64,000 nucleotides of DNA from NCBI RefSeq assembly GCF_006517175.1, contig NZ_CP041186.1, positions 1,949,001 through 2,013,000 of the forward strand, given 5' to 3'. Source of the stretch: Persicimonas caeni (GTDB lineage: Bacteria; Myxococcota_A; Bradymonadia; Bradymonadales; Bradymonadaceae). Below are positions 1 through 8,047 of this stretch, one piece after another. Below the pieces are notes generated by a model that saw nothing but the letters and a program-made list of their open reading frames with translations, was not told the origin of the DNA and did no database searches. Made by a program: the position numbers and the translations under genes. The first letter of the stretch is position 1. Each line of letters starts with the position of its first letter.

Positions 1-176
1 TGTGGGCGACCGGCACGGGCAGCGACGTGATGAAGCCCATCGCAGTGCCCATGGTCGGCGGCATGGTGTCGAGCGTGCTGCTGGTGTTGTTCGTCATCCC
101 GGTGATCTTCGACCTGATGAAGCGGCGGGCACTGCGCAAGAAGAAGCTCACCTATAGCGCGCTAAGCCACGGATAA
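1..176 (+). CDS. C-terminal end of a CusA/CzcA-type RND efflux pump (partial)
   Basis: The 57 codons read from base 3 to a TAA at 174-176 are the end of an inner-membrane heavy-metal RND transporter; the start lies outside the window. The segment has the usual last transmembrane helix, with GSDVMKPIAVPMVGGM followed by a hydrophobic run ending in VIPVIFDL and a basic KRRALRKKKL tail. In this family the pump works with a periplasmic adaptor and a TolC-type channel to export metal cations. It differs from the full pump at 35389-38499 (which has ATVVIGGMITSTL at this point), so the genome carries at least two such systems. The metal cannot be told from this fragment. Confidence 0.85.
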   Translation, partial: WATGTGSDVMKPIAVPMVGGMVSSVLLVLFVIPVIFDLMKRRALRKKKLTYSALSHG

Positions 177-197
177 CCCCCAATCTCGCTTCCCACA

Positions 198-252
198 CAC
201 GGTGTCTGACACCATTTCACGCCCTCCTCATAGATGGGTGTCAGACACCGTT
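198..252. repeat. Pair of inverted GTGTC-palindromes (REP/BIME-like)
   Basis: Two copies of a 13-bp palindrome, GGTGTCTGACACC at 201-213 and GGTGTCAGACACC at 237-249, lie in opposite orientation 23 bp apart, each with a CGGTG/CACCG shoulder on one side only. Related copies occur at 1617-1635 and 9935-9967. The transposase at 493-1455 lies between the first pair and the 1617 copy. This matches how REP-type palindromes accompany their dedicated Y1 transposases. The rest of 177-492 shows no gene. Confidence 0.65.
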
Positions 253-492
253 CCAAATAGGTTTTATGGGGGTCTGCGCGAGATTGCCGTCGCATTTCAG
301 ACTTCAATTCAGCGCAATATCCCACCGATTCGTGACGCGCAGGACCAACGACTGCATTCCGCCGCGCACTTTTCGGCCATTCTTTGTAGCAATCTTGATC
401 TTGGGCGCACGGATGACGCACTTCGGCACACTCGCGCTCTAAAACGCACGAGTTGGCGGGGTACGATGGCTGGCACAGCGTGTGGGGTAAGC

Positions 493-1455
493 TTAGTTGA
501 GTGACTGCGGCGGCACTCGACGGATCTCGTGGCTGCCGCCCACGCAGAACTGGTGGCCCGGTGGGATGGTGCCGTCGGGGAATTCGATCTCGGTCTTGCC
601 TTTGCGCCACTTTCGCACTGCCTTTCGGTAGCCACTGACGAGCAGGCGCCTGCTCTCACGGTACGCCTGGCGCTGCTTGCAGTCGCCGCCGTGGCATAGC
701 GGTCGAGGCGCCTTCTTGGGGTCTTTAGGGCGTTCGTTCCACTTCACGCTGAGCACCTTCTGGGGCCCAGGACATGGTCGTTTTCGCTTTTTGGCCAACT
801 CACCTGCGTGCTGGTGGCACGTCTCGACGATCTTCTGGTGATACGCCTCGTCATCGAGGTCTTTCCACTGCGGGAGCTTTGCCATCTCGAGCGTGTAGCG
901 CTCAGTGGCCATCTCGATGAGCTCGGCTTCGGTCTTGCCTTCGTTCTTCTTTTTTCGCTTCTCTGCCCAGTACGTCTTGCGATTGACCACCTCGCCCACC
1001 ATCGGCTTGCCGCTCTTGTGGATATCCCACGAGCACAACCCCGGCCACAGCTTCGGGTGACTCACCAGGCCCGACTCGCTGGGGTTGCACACGATATAGC
1101 GCAACCGGTCGACCATCGCCTCGTCGTCCATCACCTTGGTCGCCGTGTAGCGGCGCTCCCAAAAGGTGCCAGTGCGGTTGCGCAAAGCGTTGATTTTCTT
1201 GGCCAGCTGGCTCTGAAAGTCGCGCATGAACAGGTGCAGCTGCAGCTTCTTCGAGCGCGCCAGCATGTGGAAGTGGTTGGACATGAAGCAAAACGCGAAG
1301 ATCTCGACGCTGTAGCGCCACGCGTACTTGGCCAACAGCCCCAGGATGATGGCGTTGACCTGCTCCTCGGGCAGAAGCGCGTACATCTGGTGCAGGGTGC
1401 GATTGCTCAACTCGTAGATGACATCCTTTTCCTGATTTCGCAGCGGGTGTCCCAT
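493..1455 (-). CDS. REP-associated tyrosine transposase (Y1/IS200-like)
   Basis: The 320-aa protein is a single-strand HUH endonuclease of the Transposase_17/RAYT family. The metal-binding HUH motif is seen as NHFHML (His61, His63), preceded by FCFMS. The likely catalytic Tyr120 lies in RLRYIVCNPSESGLV, the equivalent of the family's YIxLNPxRAGLV. The C-terminal half (from about residue 150) is basic and Lys/Arg-rich, longer than in IS200 TnpA but usual for RAYTs. These enzymes act on short palindromes near their gene and are usually domesticated, single-copy and without classical inverted ends. GTGTC-palindromes on both sides (198-252 and 1617-1635) fit that role. The start is the first Met, 15 residues before the YELSNRT segment typical of the N-terminus. 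Confidence 0.88.
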   Translation of the reverse strand: MGHPLRNQEKDVIYELSNRTLHQMYALLPEEQVNAIILGLLAKYAWRYSVEIFAFCFMSNHFHMLARSKKLQLHLFMRDFQSQLAKKINALRNRTGTFWERRYTATKVMDDEAMVDRLRYIVCNPSESGLVSHPKLWPGLCSWDIHKSGKPMVGEVVNRKTYWAEKRKKKNEGKTEAELIEMATERYTLEMAKLPQWKDLDDEAYHQKIVETCHQHAGELAKKRKRPCPGPQKVLSVKWNERPKDPKKAPRPLCHGGDCKQRQAYRESRRLLVSGYRKAVRKWRKGKTEIEFPDGTIPPGHQFCVGGSHEIRRVPPQSLN

Positions 1456-1960
1456 GGGTGCCGTGCTCCGTAAGAGATGAAGGTTCGTCTACAGCCCTCA
1501 TTACGGTTTTCGGCAAAAGGGGGCGATTCGTTGCGTGTTCGGGCGAGATTTCTTGGCGAACCAAGGGAAGCGATCGCGCACAAGATCGCGCTCAGATGCG
1601 CATGAAACCTTACCCACACGGTGCCTGACACCGTGTTCGGGAGGGGGGAAGATCGGGGGCAAATTTCTGTTCGTGTCGACCAGCGTTTAAGGCGGCGAGC
1701 ACCATGTTCCTCGATTTAGGCGAGCCGAACCGAGGGCAAGGCCCATTCGCTCGACACAAACATCACCCATTGTTCTATGGCCACATCGCCAGACCGCCCC
1801 CTGGTTATTTCATGTCGCGTACACACTCGGAGTACGAAAAAACCGCCGTGAAATTGCTTTGCGCCTAGTCACGGCATAATCTGGGAGGTGTAGAGAGTAC
1901 GCTTGCGCGTCATGACGACGCGGCTCTTTTGCAATCTTCGATTTTGGCTGAGGCATATCC
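1456..1960. other. Intergenic region between the transposase and a lipoprotein gene
   Basis: No coding region is supported in these 505 bases. Apart from the palindrome at 1617-1635, the only signal is a weak possible promoter for the lipoprotein gene: TTGCTT at 1854 and CATAAT at 1875, with a short 15-bp spacing. Confidence 0.5.
1617..1635. repeat. GTGTC-palindrome downstream copy
   Basis: CACGGTG and CACCGTG form a 7-bp inverted repeat around CCTGA. It is the same motif as at 198-252, with one change (GTGCC for GTGTC). It lies 160 bp beyond the transposase start, so the transposase is bracketed by copies of the motif. Confidence 0.6.
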
Positions 1961-2788
1961 ATGGTTGCTCAATCATCGTTGCGTCAATTCCTCGTCCTGC
2001 TCGTCGTGGCCCTGTCTCTGATCGTGGTGGGGTGCACCGAGGAGTCGACCTCCAGCGGTGGCGACACCTTCTCGATTGGGGAGTCCGGGGCCCCCGAGGG
2101 CGCCTGCACCGACATCCAAGGCTCTTGCCCCGCCGACCAGTCGGTGTGCAGTGACTACCTGCTCGAATGCGTCGAGTGCACCAACGACAGCCACTGCCCG
2201 GCCGGCAAGCCCAGCTGCGACCCGGTCGACGGCGAGTGCCGCGAGTGCACCTCGAGCAGTGACTGCCCGGCCTCCGAGCCCATCTGCGACGCCCTCGACG
2301 GCGAGTGCCGCGCGGCATGTAGCTCCGACGCCGACTGCGAGAACGAAGACCTGCCCAAATGCGACACGGCCTCGGGCGTCTGCTACGCCTGCAAGCAAAA
2401 CGCCGACTGCCCCGCCGACAAGCCCATCTGCGACGCCAACGGCGCCTGCTCCGAGTGCGCTTCGAACAACGACTGCCCCGCCGGCGAGCCCGTGTGCGTA
2501 CCCGGCAAAGGTGAGTGTGAAGAGTGTACCAGCGCCTCCCAGTGCGGCGCCGCGGCCCCCTACTGCGTCGACTTCGACTGCGTCCAATGTGTCTCGAACG
2601 CCGATTGCCCGGCCTCCGAGCCCATCTGCGACACCGGGGAGTTCGAGTGCACGACCTGCCAGTCGGACGACGACTGCGGCGGCGACACGCCCTACTGTGA
2701 CGACGGCGAGGGCTGCTTCGCCTGCACCGAAGACGAACATTGCGCCGCGGGCGAAAGCTGCAAAGACGGCGTCTGCGAGCCAGAATGA
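1961..2788 (+). CDS. Cys-rich repeat lipoprotein
   Basis: This 275-aa protein begins with a hydrophobic signal ending in a lipobox (IVVGC, Cys about 26), so it should be lipid-anchored outside the inner membrane. The mature part is built from about eight modules of 20-27 residues with the pattern DCPxxxPxCDxxxGECxEC. All Cys positions are regularly spaced, suggesting disulfide-linked small modules. Proteins of this layout are common among the surface proteins of Myxococcota-like bacteria; none has a known reaction. Transcription probably ends at the hairpin at 2813-2849. The start follows GAGG by 7 bases. A reverse-strand arginine-rich reading frame is only the complement of the Cys codons. 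Confidence 0.85.
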   Translation: MVAQSSLRQFLVLLVVALSLIVVGCTEESTSSGGDTFSIGESGAPEGACTDIQGSCPADQSVCSDYLLECVECTNDSHCPAGKPSCDPVDGECRECTSSSDCPASEPICDALDGECRAACSSDADCENEDLPKCDTASGVCYACKQNADCPADKPICDANGACSECASNNDCPAGEPVCVPGKGECEECTSASQCGAAAPYCVDFDCVQCVSNADCPASEPICDTGEFECTTCQSDDDCGGDTPYCDDGEGCFACTEDEHCAAGESCKDGVCEPE

Positions 2789-2812
2789 TCATCACGCGCT
2801 CCACTGAATAAA

Positions 2813-2849
2813 AAACCCGCCCGGCTTCGACAGCCGGGCGGGTTTCTTT
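2813..2849. terminator. Bidirectional intrinsic terminator
   Basis: AAACCCGCCCGGC and GCCGGGCGGGTTT form a perfect 13-bp stem with a 7-base loop. It sits between converging genes ending at 2788 (+) and 2909 (-). Read on the minus strand the stem is followed by a run of six T; on the plus strand by TTTCTTT. Confidence 0.92.
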
Positions 2850-2908
2850 GTGTGGACTCGAGTCGGATGACGTCGGCTCGAATCACGCCGACGAGTCAAC
2901 TCACGGCG

Positions 2909-5488
2909 TCAATGACACTGCCAGAACGCGGTGTCTGCAAAGACGTACATGATTCCGCAATCGCCCAGGTTCATGTAGACGAAGCCCTCGTCGAACTGCA
3001 GCACGAAGTTGCCGAAATACTCCTCGCCCTGCAGCCAAAGCGGTCCGCCACCGCCGCCCCAGGCATTCGTCGAGTAGATGGCGTCGCGTACGCGCCGCAA
3101 GTCGGCGTCTCCGTCGTAAGGGACGGTAAAGGCGGCGAAGGGCACCTCGACTTCGTGAATCGCAAAGCCGCGCGCCGACTCGTCGCCAACCGGCAACTCA
3201 CCTTCGAATTCACCCGCCGCGTCACGCCCCACCGCCACGACTTGCGTGTCATCGTTATGCGCCGTCCACGCCTCGTTGTAGCCCGGACTGCGAACGTACA
3301 GCGACAGCGCACGCACCTCTTCGTTGAAGGCCGAGGCCAGCTTCGGCACCGTATCCAAGTCGAGGGTGAGCATATGCTGCATGGGGCTGTCGGCGTCGTC
3401 GTTCTTGAGCGGCCAAGTCTCCGCCGTTACGCCGAATGGCCGCCCGCCGATGCGGTTGAGCGTGTCTCCCTCCGGCTCCTCGTCGAGCCGCTCGAACACG
3501 TAGATGGTCGTCGGCGTCTCGTCGGGGTGCGCCTCGAAGGCCGCCTTGGCCAGCCGGCGAATCTTGTCGGCGGGCCCGCTGTCGGCAGCCGTAGTCCCGC
3601 CCGCTTCGGCGAGGAGCGTCTCGTAGGTCTCGTCCCCCAGATGGCGCTTGATGGCGTTGTGAAACTCGGGCGAATCACTCGCCGCCAGCGCCGGGCCGAG
3701 GTACGGGCGAATCTCGTCGCGCAGCTCGTTCAACAGCGGGCTGACCCAGTTGTAGTCGTCACTCGGCGGCAGTCCGTTTCGCCCGATGAGCCCGAACGCC
3801 TGATCGAAGAGCTCGTCATGCGGTAACGCCTTCAGCGCCGCCAGCGCGCGATGCCAGTTGACGTCTTTGGCGAAGTCCTCGCTGACCCGTGCGATGGCGC
3901 GCTCTTGGGGCATATTGGCCAAGGCCGCGCGATAGTCTTCGGCGACATAATATCCCAAGTCGTGCTCGCGCACGCCCTCTTCGTCCTCAAAATCGACCAG
4001 CGATACGAACCGGTCGTAATCCGCGTCCTGGGCTTCGTCGGCGTCGGCGAGGATCGCCATGACCGCGCGCCGATACGCGTCACGCGCCGGGGCTTGGTCG
4101 CTCGCATCGAACGCCTCGGCGATGGGCGCGAGCGCGTCCGGGCCGAGCATCGCCAGGCCGAAGGCGACCTTGTTCATCGAGCCAAAACTCGAGTAATTGC
4201 CTCCGGCGATGACATCGACGGTCTCGAAGGCCCTTTGGCGAAGCTTCGCGTTATCGGGGTAAGCCTTCAGCGCCGGAAACGCCTCGTTCTTTCCGTAGTC
4301 GCTATCGAAAGCCTCGAAAAAACGCTGCACCGATTGGTCTTCGTCGAAGGCGTGCAGCGCCTCGATGAGCTTCGGCAGGCTCGGATACCCGTCGCGCTTG
4401 GTGGGGTTGTCCAGCGTCTTGAAGGCGATCAACTCCAGCGCCTCCTCGGGGGCGTCCTCGCCGCGCGCGATGGCCGCGTGCACCGCCGCGATGGCCGCGA
4501 ATTCGGCCTGCGCCGTGCGATTCTTCTCGGCGAGGTCTTTGGCCACTTGCATCAGGTCGGCCGGAGCGTCGTCGCGCGCTGCCACGAGGTCCCAAGCGCG
4601 CACGCGGTCTGCGTTATAGACGCTTACCTCCGAGATAAGCCACTCGAGCTGCTCGAGATCGGCGATCGACCACGCCTCGAGGGTTTTGTGGAAGCTCGGG
4701 GCGTAGTCATCCATGAAGACCGCATCGAGCACGGCCTGCGCCCATTGCTCCTCATCGATAAAGTTCGACAGAAAGCGCCGCTTCGCCTCGGGACCGTGGC
4801 CGTCCTGCCGGCCGATCTCGAGCTTGGTCAGCTCCCCGTCGACCACATCCCAGGCGTACCAGGGAAGGCTCTTCCACACGTGGGTCGTCGCCAGCGACTC
4901 GGCGGTCTCCTCGGGCAACTCGTCGCGCGAGATCTTGCCGAAGCGACGGCGCACCAACTGCAGGCCCTTTTGCACCTCGGGAGCGAACTCCCCAGCGCGC
5001 GCCTCGACCACCTCGGCGTCGGCCGCGTACGCGTGCATCGCCATGGTGTCGAGCGCCTCGGGCCAAAACGACACGAGCCTCGGCGACTCGTACGCCGGCT
5101 GCTCGTAGCCGCCGTCGTAGTAATCGTCGTAGCCGTCCTCGTAATAATCGTCGTAGTAGGCGTCTTCGTCGCCCGGCTCGTCGGCCGTCGCCGACGCGTC
5201 GACCTGCTCGTCGTAGTGCTCGACGTGCGCCAAAAAGTCGACCAGATCTTCGGTGGAAGCGACCTGCAAGCCCTCCTCGCCGGCCAACTCGCTCCAGATC
5301 GCCGGGTCGTTCCACGCGTCGTAGTGACCCTGACGAATCATCTCCCAAAGCGCCGCCTTGCGCTCGCCCCACCCCACTCCAAACTCTTCGAGGACGTTCA
5401 TCTTTGCGTAGCCGTCGCGTTCCTTCTTGATTTTGCGAACGGCAGCTTCGACACGGTCGGGTTCGATTCCGAAGATCGCTTCACTCAC
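2909..5488 (-). CDS. Large protein with helical repeats and a C-terminal DUF1963/YwqG-like domain
   Basis: The 859-aa protein has no signal peptide. Residues about 105-135 are a striking Asp/Tyr/Gly-rich stretch (DDYYEDGYDDYYDGGY). The middle (about 200-640) is Ala/Leu/Asp-rich and probably alpha-helical, reminiscent of HEAT-type solenoids. The last 200 residues contain NRIGGRPFGV and a tail rich in LGDCGIMYVF, which resemble the GGxP...WP and GDxGxxY signatures of DUF1963 (YwqG family), a domain of unknown biochemical role. It ends 60 bp from the shared terminator at 2813-2849. No enzymatic function can be assigned. The start codon is followed by an acidic, soluble N-terminus. Confidence 0.75.
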   Translation of the reverse strand: MSEAIFGIEPDRVEAAVRKIKKERDGYAKMNVLEEFGVGWGERKAALWEMIRQGHYDAWNDPAIWSELAGEEGLQVASTEDLVDFLAHVEHYDEQVDASATADEPGDEDAYYDDYYEDGYDDYYDGGYEQPAYESPRLVSFWPEALDTMAMHAYAADAEVVEARAGEFAPEVQKGLQLVRRRFGKISRDELPEETAESLATTHVWKSLPWYAWDVVDGELTKLEIGRQDGHGPEAKRRFLSNFIDEEQWAQAVLDAVFMDDYAPSFHKTLEAWSIADLEQLEWLISEVSVYNADRVRAWDLVAARDDAPADLMQVAKDLAEKNRTAQAEFAAIAAVHAAIARGEDAPEEALELIAFKTLDNPTKRDGYPSLPKLIEALHAFDEDQSVQRFFEAFDSDYGKNEAFPALKAYPDNAKLRQRAFETVDVIAGGNYSSFGSMNKVAFGLAMLGPDALAPIAEAFDASDQAPARDAYRRAVMAILADADEAQDADYDRFVSLVDFEDEEGVREHDLGYYVAEDYRAALANMPQERAIARVSEDFAKDVNWHRALAALKALPHDELFDQAFGLIGRNGLPPSDDYNWVSPLLNELRDEIRPYLGPALAASDSPEFHNAIKRHLGDETYETLLAEAGGTTAADSGPADKIRRLAKAAFEAHPDETPTTIYVFERLDEEPEGDTLNRIGGRPFGVTAETWPLKNDDADSPMQHMLTLDLDTVPKLASAFNEEVRALSLYVRSPGYNEAWTAHNDDTQVVAVGRDAAGEFEGELPVGDESARGFAIHEVEVPFAAFTVPYDGDADLRRVRDAIYSTNAWGGGGGPLWLQGEEYFGNFVLQFDEGFVYMNLGDCGIMYVFADTAFWQCH

Positions 5489-5585
5489 GGTAAGCTCCTG
5501 GGGATTTGAGACAGGATGTATGGAGACGGTGCCCGCAAGTTAAAGCGACCGTGTTACTCGTTGTCAACAGCCCGGTTGTCTGCAC

Positions 5586-6311
5586 TTAGATGCGGAAGAA
5601 GAACTGCGGGCCGAAATCGAAGTGAAAGAACGTGTCGTGGCCGCCGTAGGCCGGCCCGAGCATGGTGCTAAAGGGGCCGCGCTCCTTGAGTTCGTCGGCC
5701 AGAAGGCGCAGGAACAGCGCGTGTTTGGCCTCGAAACCCTCGGTGGCGTCCCAGTGGTCTTCGAGGCGAATGGAGAATGCGGTGGCGATGCGCGCCACCT
5801 TTTCGCCGCCCTCCTCGCCGCCCTCCCCAGTGGCCTCGAAGTCGAACCCGGCGACGTCGATCGCGTGGCCGAAGGCGTGCTCGCTGAGCTTTTTTCCGCG
5901 GTTGCCGACGGTTCTGCAGGTGTGGCCGCCGGCGTGGACGATGCGCGCCGGCGGGCGGCCGTAGACCAGGGTCGCCAGCTCGCCGACCATCTTTTCGAAG
6001 CGTATCAGCCGCTTGCGAAAGTCCTTGTTCACCTCGATGGGGCGATTGTAAGGAATCACCTCGCCGGAGTACTCGACCAGCTCGATCTCCGGACACTCGA
6101 CGTCCCCGTCGACCTCGCGCGGCAGGTCGTGCAGCGGGTAGTCGCGGTCGCCGAGCTCGCGGGCTCGCGCCCTCGCCTCAAGCTCTGCGGTCGTAGGCTG
6201 ACTCTTGGTTGCCTTGTCGTGCTCCCCGTCGGCAAAGGTGGCCGGCGGCGCCATCACCAATCCCACGAAGCTCAGCAAAGCGATGACAATCAAGCGATAA
6301 TTCGGGCACAT
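5586..6311 (-). CDS. Exported extensin-like peptidase (LAS-type zinc fold)
   Basis: The 241-aa protein starts with a clear signal peptide (hydrophobic residues 7-22, likely cleaved after ATFA). The rest matches the bacterial Extensin-like C-terminal family: HAGGHTCR, LSEHAFGHAIDVAGF and a final HDTFFHFD. The His and Asp in SEHAxGxAID and the last His are the expected zinc ligands of the LAS/D-Ala-D-Ala carboxypeptidase superfamily, which suggests peptidoglycan or periplasmic peptide cleavage. An inserted EGGEEGGEK loop precedes the final helices. It is separate from its neighbours: 97 bp to the gene upstream and 43 bp to the downstream ABC-F gene. Confidence 0.8.
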   Translation of the reverse strand: MCPNYRLIVIALLSFVGLVMAPPATFADGEHDKATKSQPTTAELEARARARELGDRDYPLHDLPREVDGDVECPEIELVEYSGEVIPYNRPIEVNKDFRKRLIRFEKMVGELATLVYGRPPARIVHAGGHTCRTVGNRGKKLSEHAFGHAIDVAGFDFEATGEGGEEGGEKVARIATAFSIRLEDHWDATEGFEAKHALFLRLLADELKERGPFSTMLGPAYGGHDTFFHFDFGPQFFFRI

Positions 6312-6354
6312 AACGTCTCCTCCGGAGCGAGACTCCCTCGGATAATAATTCGTC

Positions 6355-7875
6355 TCACAGACTACCGGTGTGTGAGCCGAGATACAAAAGATCTCGGTCC
6401 TCGATTGTCCATCGCTCGTCTGTCACGGCGCGGGCGAAGGCCTCGTCGTGCGACACCAGCAACAGTGCCCCCTCGAATTGTGCCAGGGCAGCCTCGAGGC
6501 GCTCGATCGAATCGATGTCGAGGTGATTGGTGGGCTCGTCGAGCACGGCGAGCGCGCACTCTTGGCCGAGGCCGCGGGCGAGCATGAGCTTGCGCGCTTC
6601 TCCGGGCGAGAGCGTCGTGCCTCCGAGAAGCCTGTCCGGGTCGACACCGAGCGCGTCGACACGCTGCATGACCTCGCCCAGCCTGTTGTGGGGCAGCGCT
6701 CGAACGTCGTCGAGCAGCGCCCTAGCCTCGGCTCCATCGAGGTGCTGGGGCAAGTAGAGCACCTCGGCCGCCGCCAACCCATCTGCGGCGAGCAGGCTTC
6801 GGATCAGCGTCGTTTTGCCGCTGCCGTTGGGAGCGTCGAGCCAGACGCGCTGGCCGCGCACGAGGACAAAGTCGAGCGCGTCGAAGACCGTGACGGCGCC
6901 AAATCCGACCTTCCCGCACGCACATCGCACGACCACCGACTTGCGACTGGAGGCCGACTCCACACGAAGTACGCCGCCGCGCTCGTCCGCCCATTCGTGC
7001 TCCTCCAACCGCGCCTTCACCTGCGCAAGGCGCGAGCCCGTCGCCCCCGCGTCGCCCGAAAGCGAAGCGGCTGCCCGCGTCGCCCTTCTTTTGCGGGCCA
7101 TGCTACGCGCGTCCGAGTCCCGGATCCCCTGGGAGCGACTGCTCGTCGAGCGGGACGTCTCGGCACGGCTGGCCCGGGCGCGCTGCTCGGCGAGTTGACC
7201 TTCGAGCTTCTTTCGCCGGCGTTGCAAAGACTCGAACTCGGCCTGACGCCGCGCGAACTCCTCGTCGCGCACTTCTCGAGCCCGGGTAAAGCCACCTTCG
7301 TAGCTATCCAAGCGACCACGATCGAGCCACAACACCTGCTCGCATATCCGATCGAGAAATGCGCGATCGTGAGAGACGACCAGCCCCACACCATCGAACT
7401 GCTCGAGCGCCCCGACGAGCACCGCCTTGCCAGCCCGATCGAGGTGGTTGGTCGGCTCGTCGAGCAAGGCCAATTGCGGGCGCTCCACGAGCGCCGCCGC
7501 GATCTGCCATCGCTTGCGAATGCCCGGCGAGAGCTCGTCCCATCGGTAAAAGTCCTCGGGGTCGAGCTCCAGAAGCGACATCCATCGCATCGCCTCCCCC
7601 GTCCAACTCGTGGCAAACCGCTCGATCTGGTCGGTCGACGCGTCGACACGCTGCGGACACCACGCCACGGTCGCCCCCGCGGGCTCGATATGCAGGGTAC
7701 CGGCCGTCGGTGTAAGCCGCCCGCGAATCAGGTCGAGCAACGTGCTTTTGCCGACTCCGTTGGGGCCCACCAAACCGGTCCATCCGCCGGTGAGATGAAA
7801 ATGGAGGTCTTCGAACAGGTCAGAGCGACCTTCATAAGCGAACCCGAGGCTCGCCGCGCGCAGAGTTATCATCAC
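6355..7875 (-). CDS. ABC-F family ATPase
   Basis: The 506-aa protein has two ABC ATPase domains and no membrane segment. Domain 1 has Walker A GPNGVGKST, signature LSPGIRKR and Walker B LALLDEPTNHLD. Domain 2 has APNGSGKTT, LSPGEARK and LAVLDEPTNHLD. DEPTNHLD in both domains is diagnostic of ABC-F proteins, which bind the ribosomal E site and ease stalled or drug-blocked translation. The inter-domain linker (about residues 210-300) is long, Arg/Lys/Ser-rich and coiled-coil, as expected for the P-site-tRNA interaction motif. It is shorter than Uup or EttA and closer in size to resistance-type ABC-Fs; drug resistance is possible but unproven. Two adjacent ATG codons can start it. Confidence 0.88.
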   Translation of the reverse strand: MMITLRAASLGFAYEGRSDLFEDLHFHLTGGWTGLVGPNGVGKSTLLDLIRGRLTPTAGTLHIEPAGATVAWCPQRVDASTDQIERFATSWTGEAMRWMSLLELDPEDFYRWDELSPGIRKRWQIAAALVERPQLALLDEPTNHLDRAGKAVLVGALEQFDGVGLVVSHDRAFLDRICEQVLWLDRGRLDSYEGGFTRAREVRDEEFARRQAEFESLQRRRKKLEGQLAEQRARASRAETSRSTSSRSQGIRDSDARSMARKRRATRAAASLSGDAGATGSRLAQVKARLEEHEWADERGGVLRVESASSRKSVVVRCACGKVGFGAVTVFDALDFVLVRGQRVWLDAPNGSGKTTLIRSLLAADGLAAAEVLYLPQHLDGAEARALLDDVRALPHNRLGEVMQRVDALGVDPDRLLGGTTLSPGEARKLMLARGLGQECALAVLDEPTNHLDIDSIERLEAALAQFEGALLLVSHDEAFARAVTDERWTIEDRDLLYLGSHTGSL

Positions 7876-8047
7876 AACTATCCCGTCAATGAGTGACGTT
7901 GCAGGGCTTTGGGATTAGTTGTGCAACTCCATGAGACGCTCTTGGTTGGGGGAAGGTTCGGAGCCGGCCGCCTGAAGCGCAGCGAACTCCAGACGCAAGC
8001 CTAACGCGGCGCGCACGAAAGTCAATCGAGGACACGACTCCCCGACG

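Noticed and set aside
1869-2804. Arg-rich reverse frame opposite the Cys-rich lipoprotein
   Set aside because: It is the complement of Cys/Asp/Gly codons in a GC-rich gene and lacks any homology or signal.
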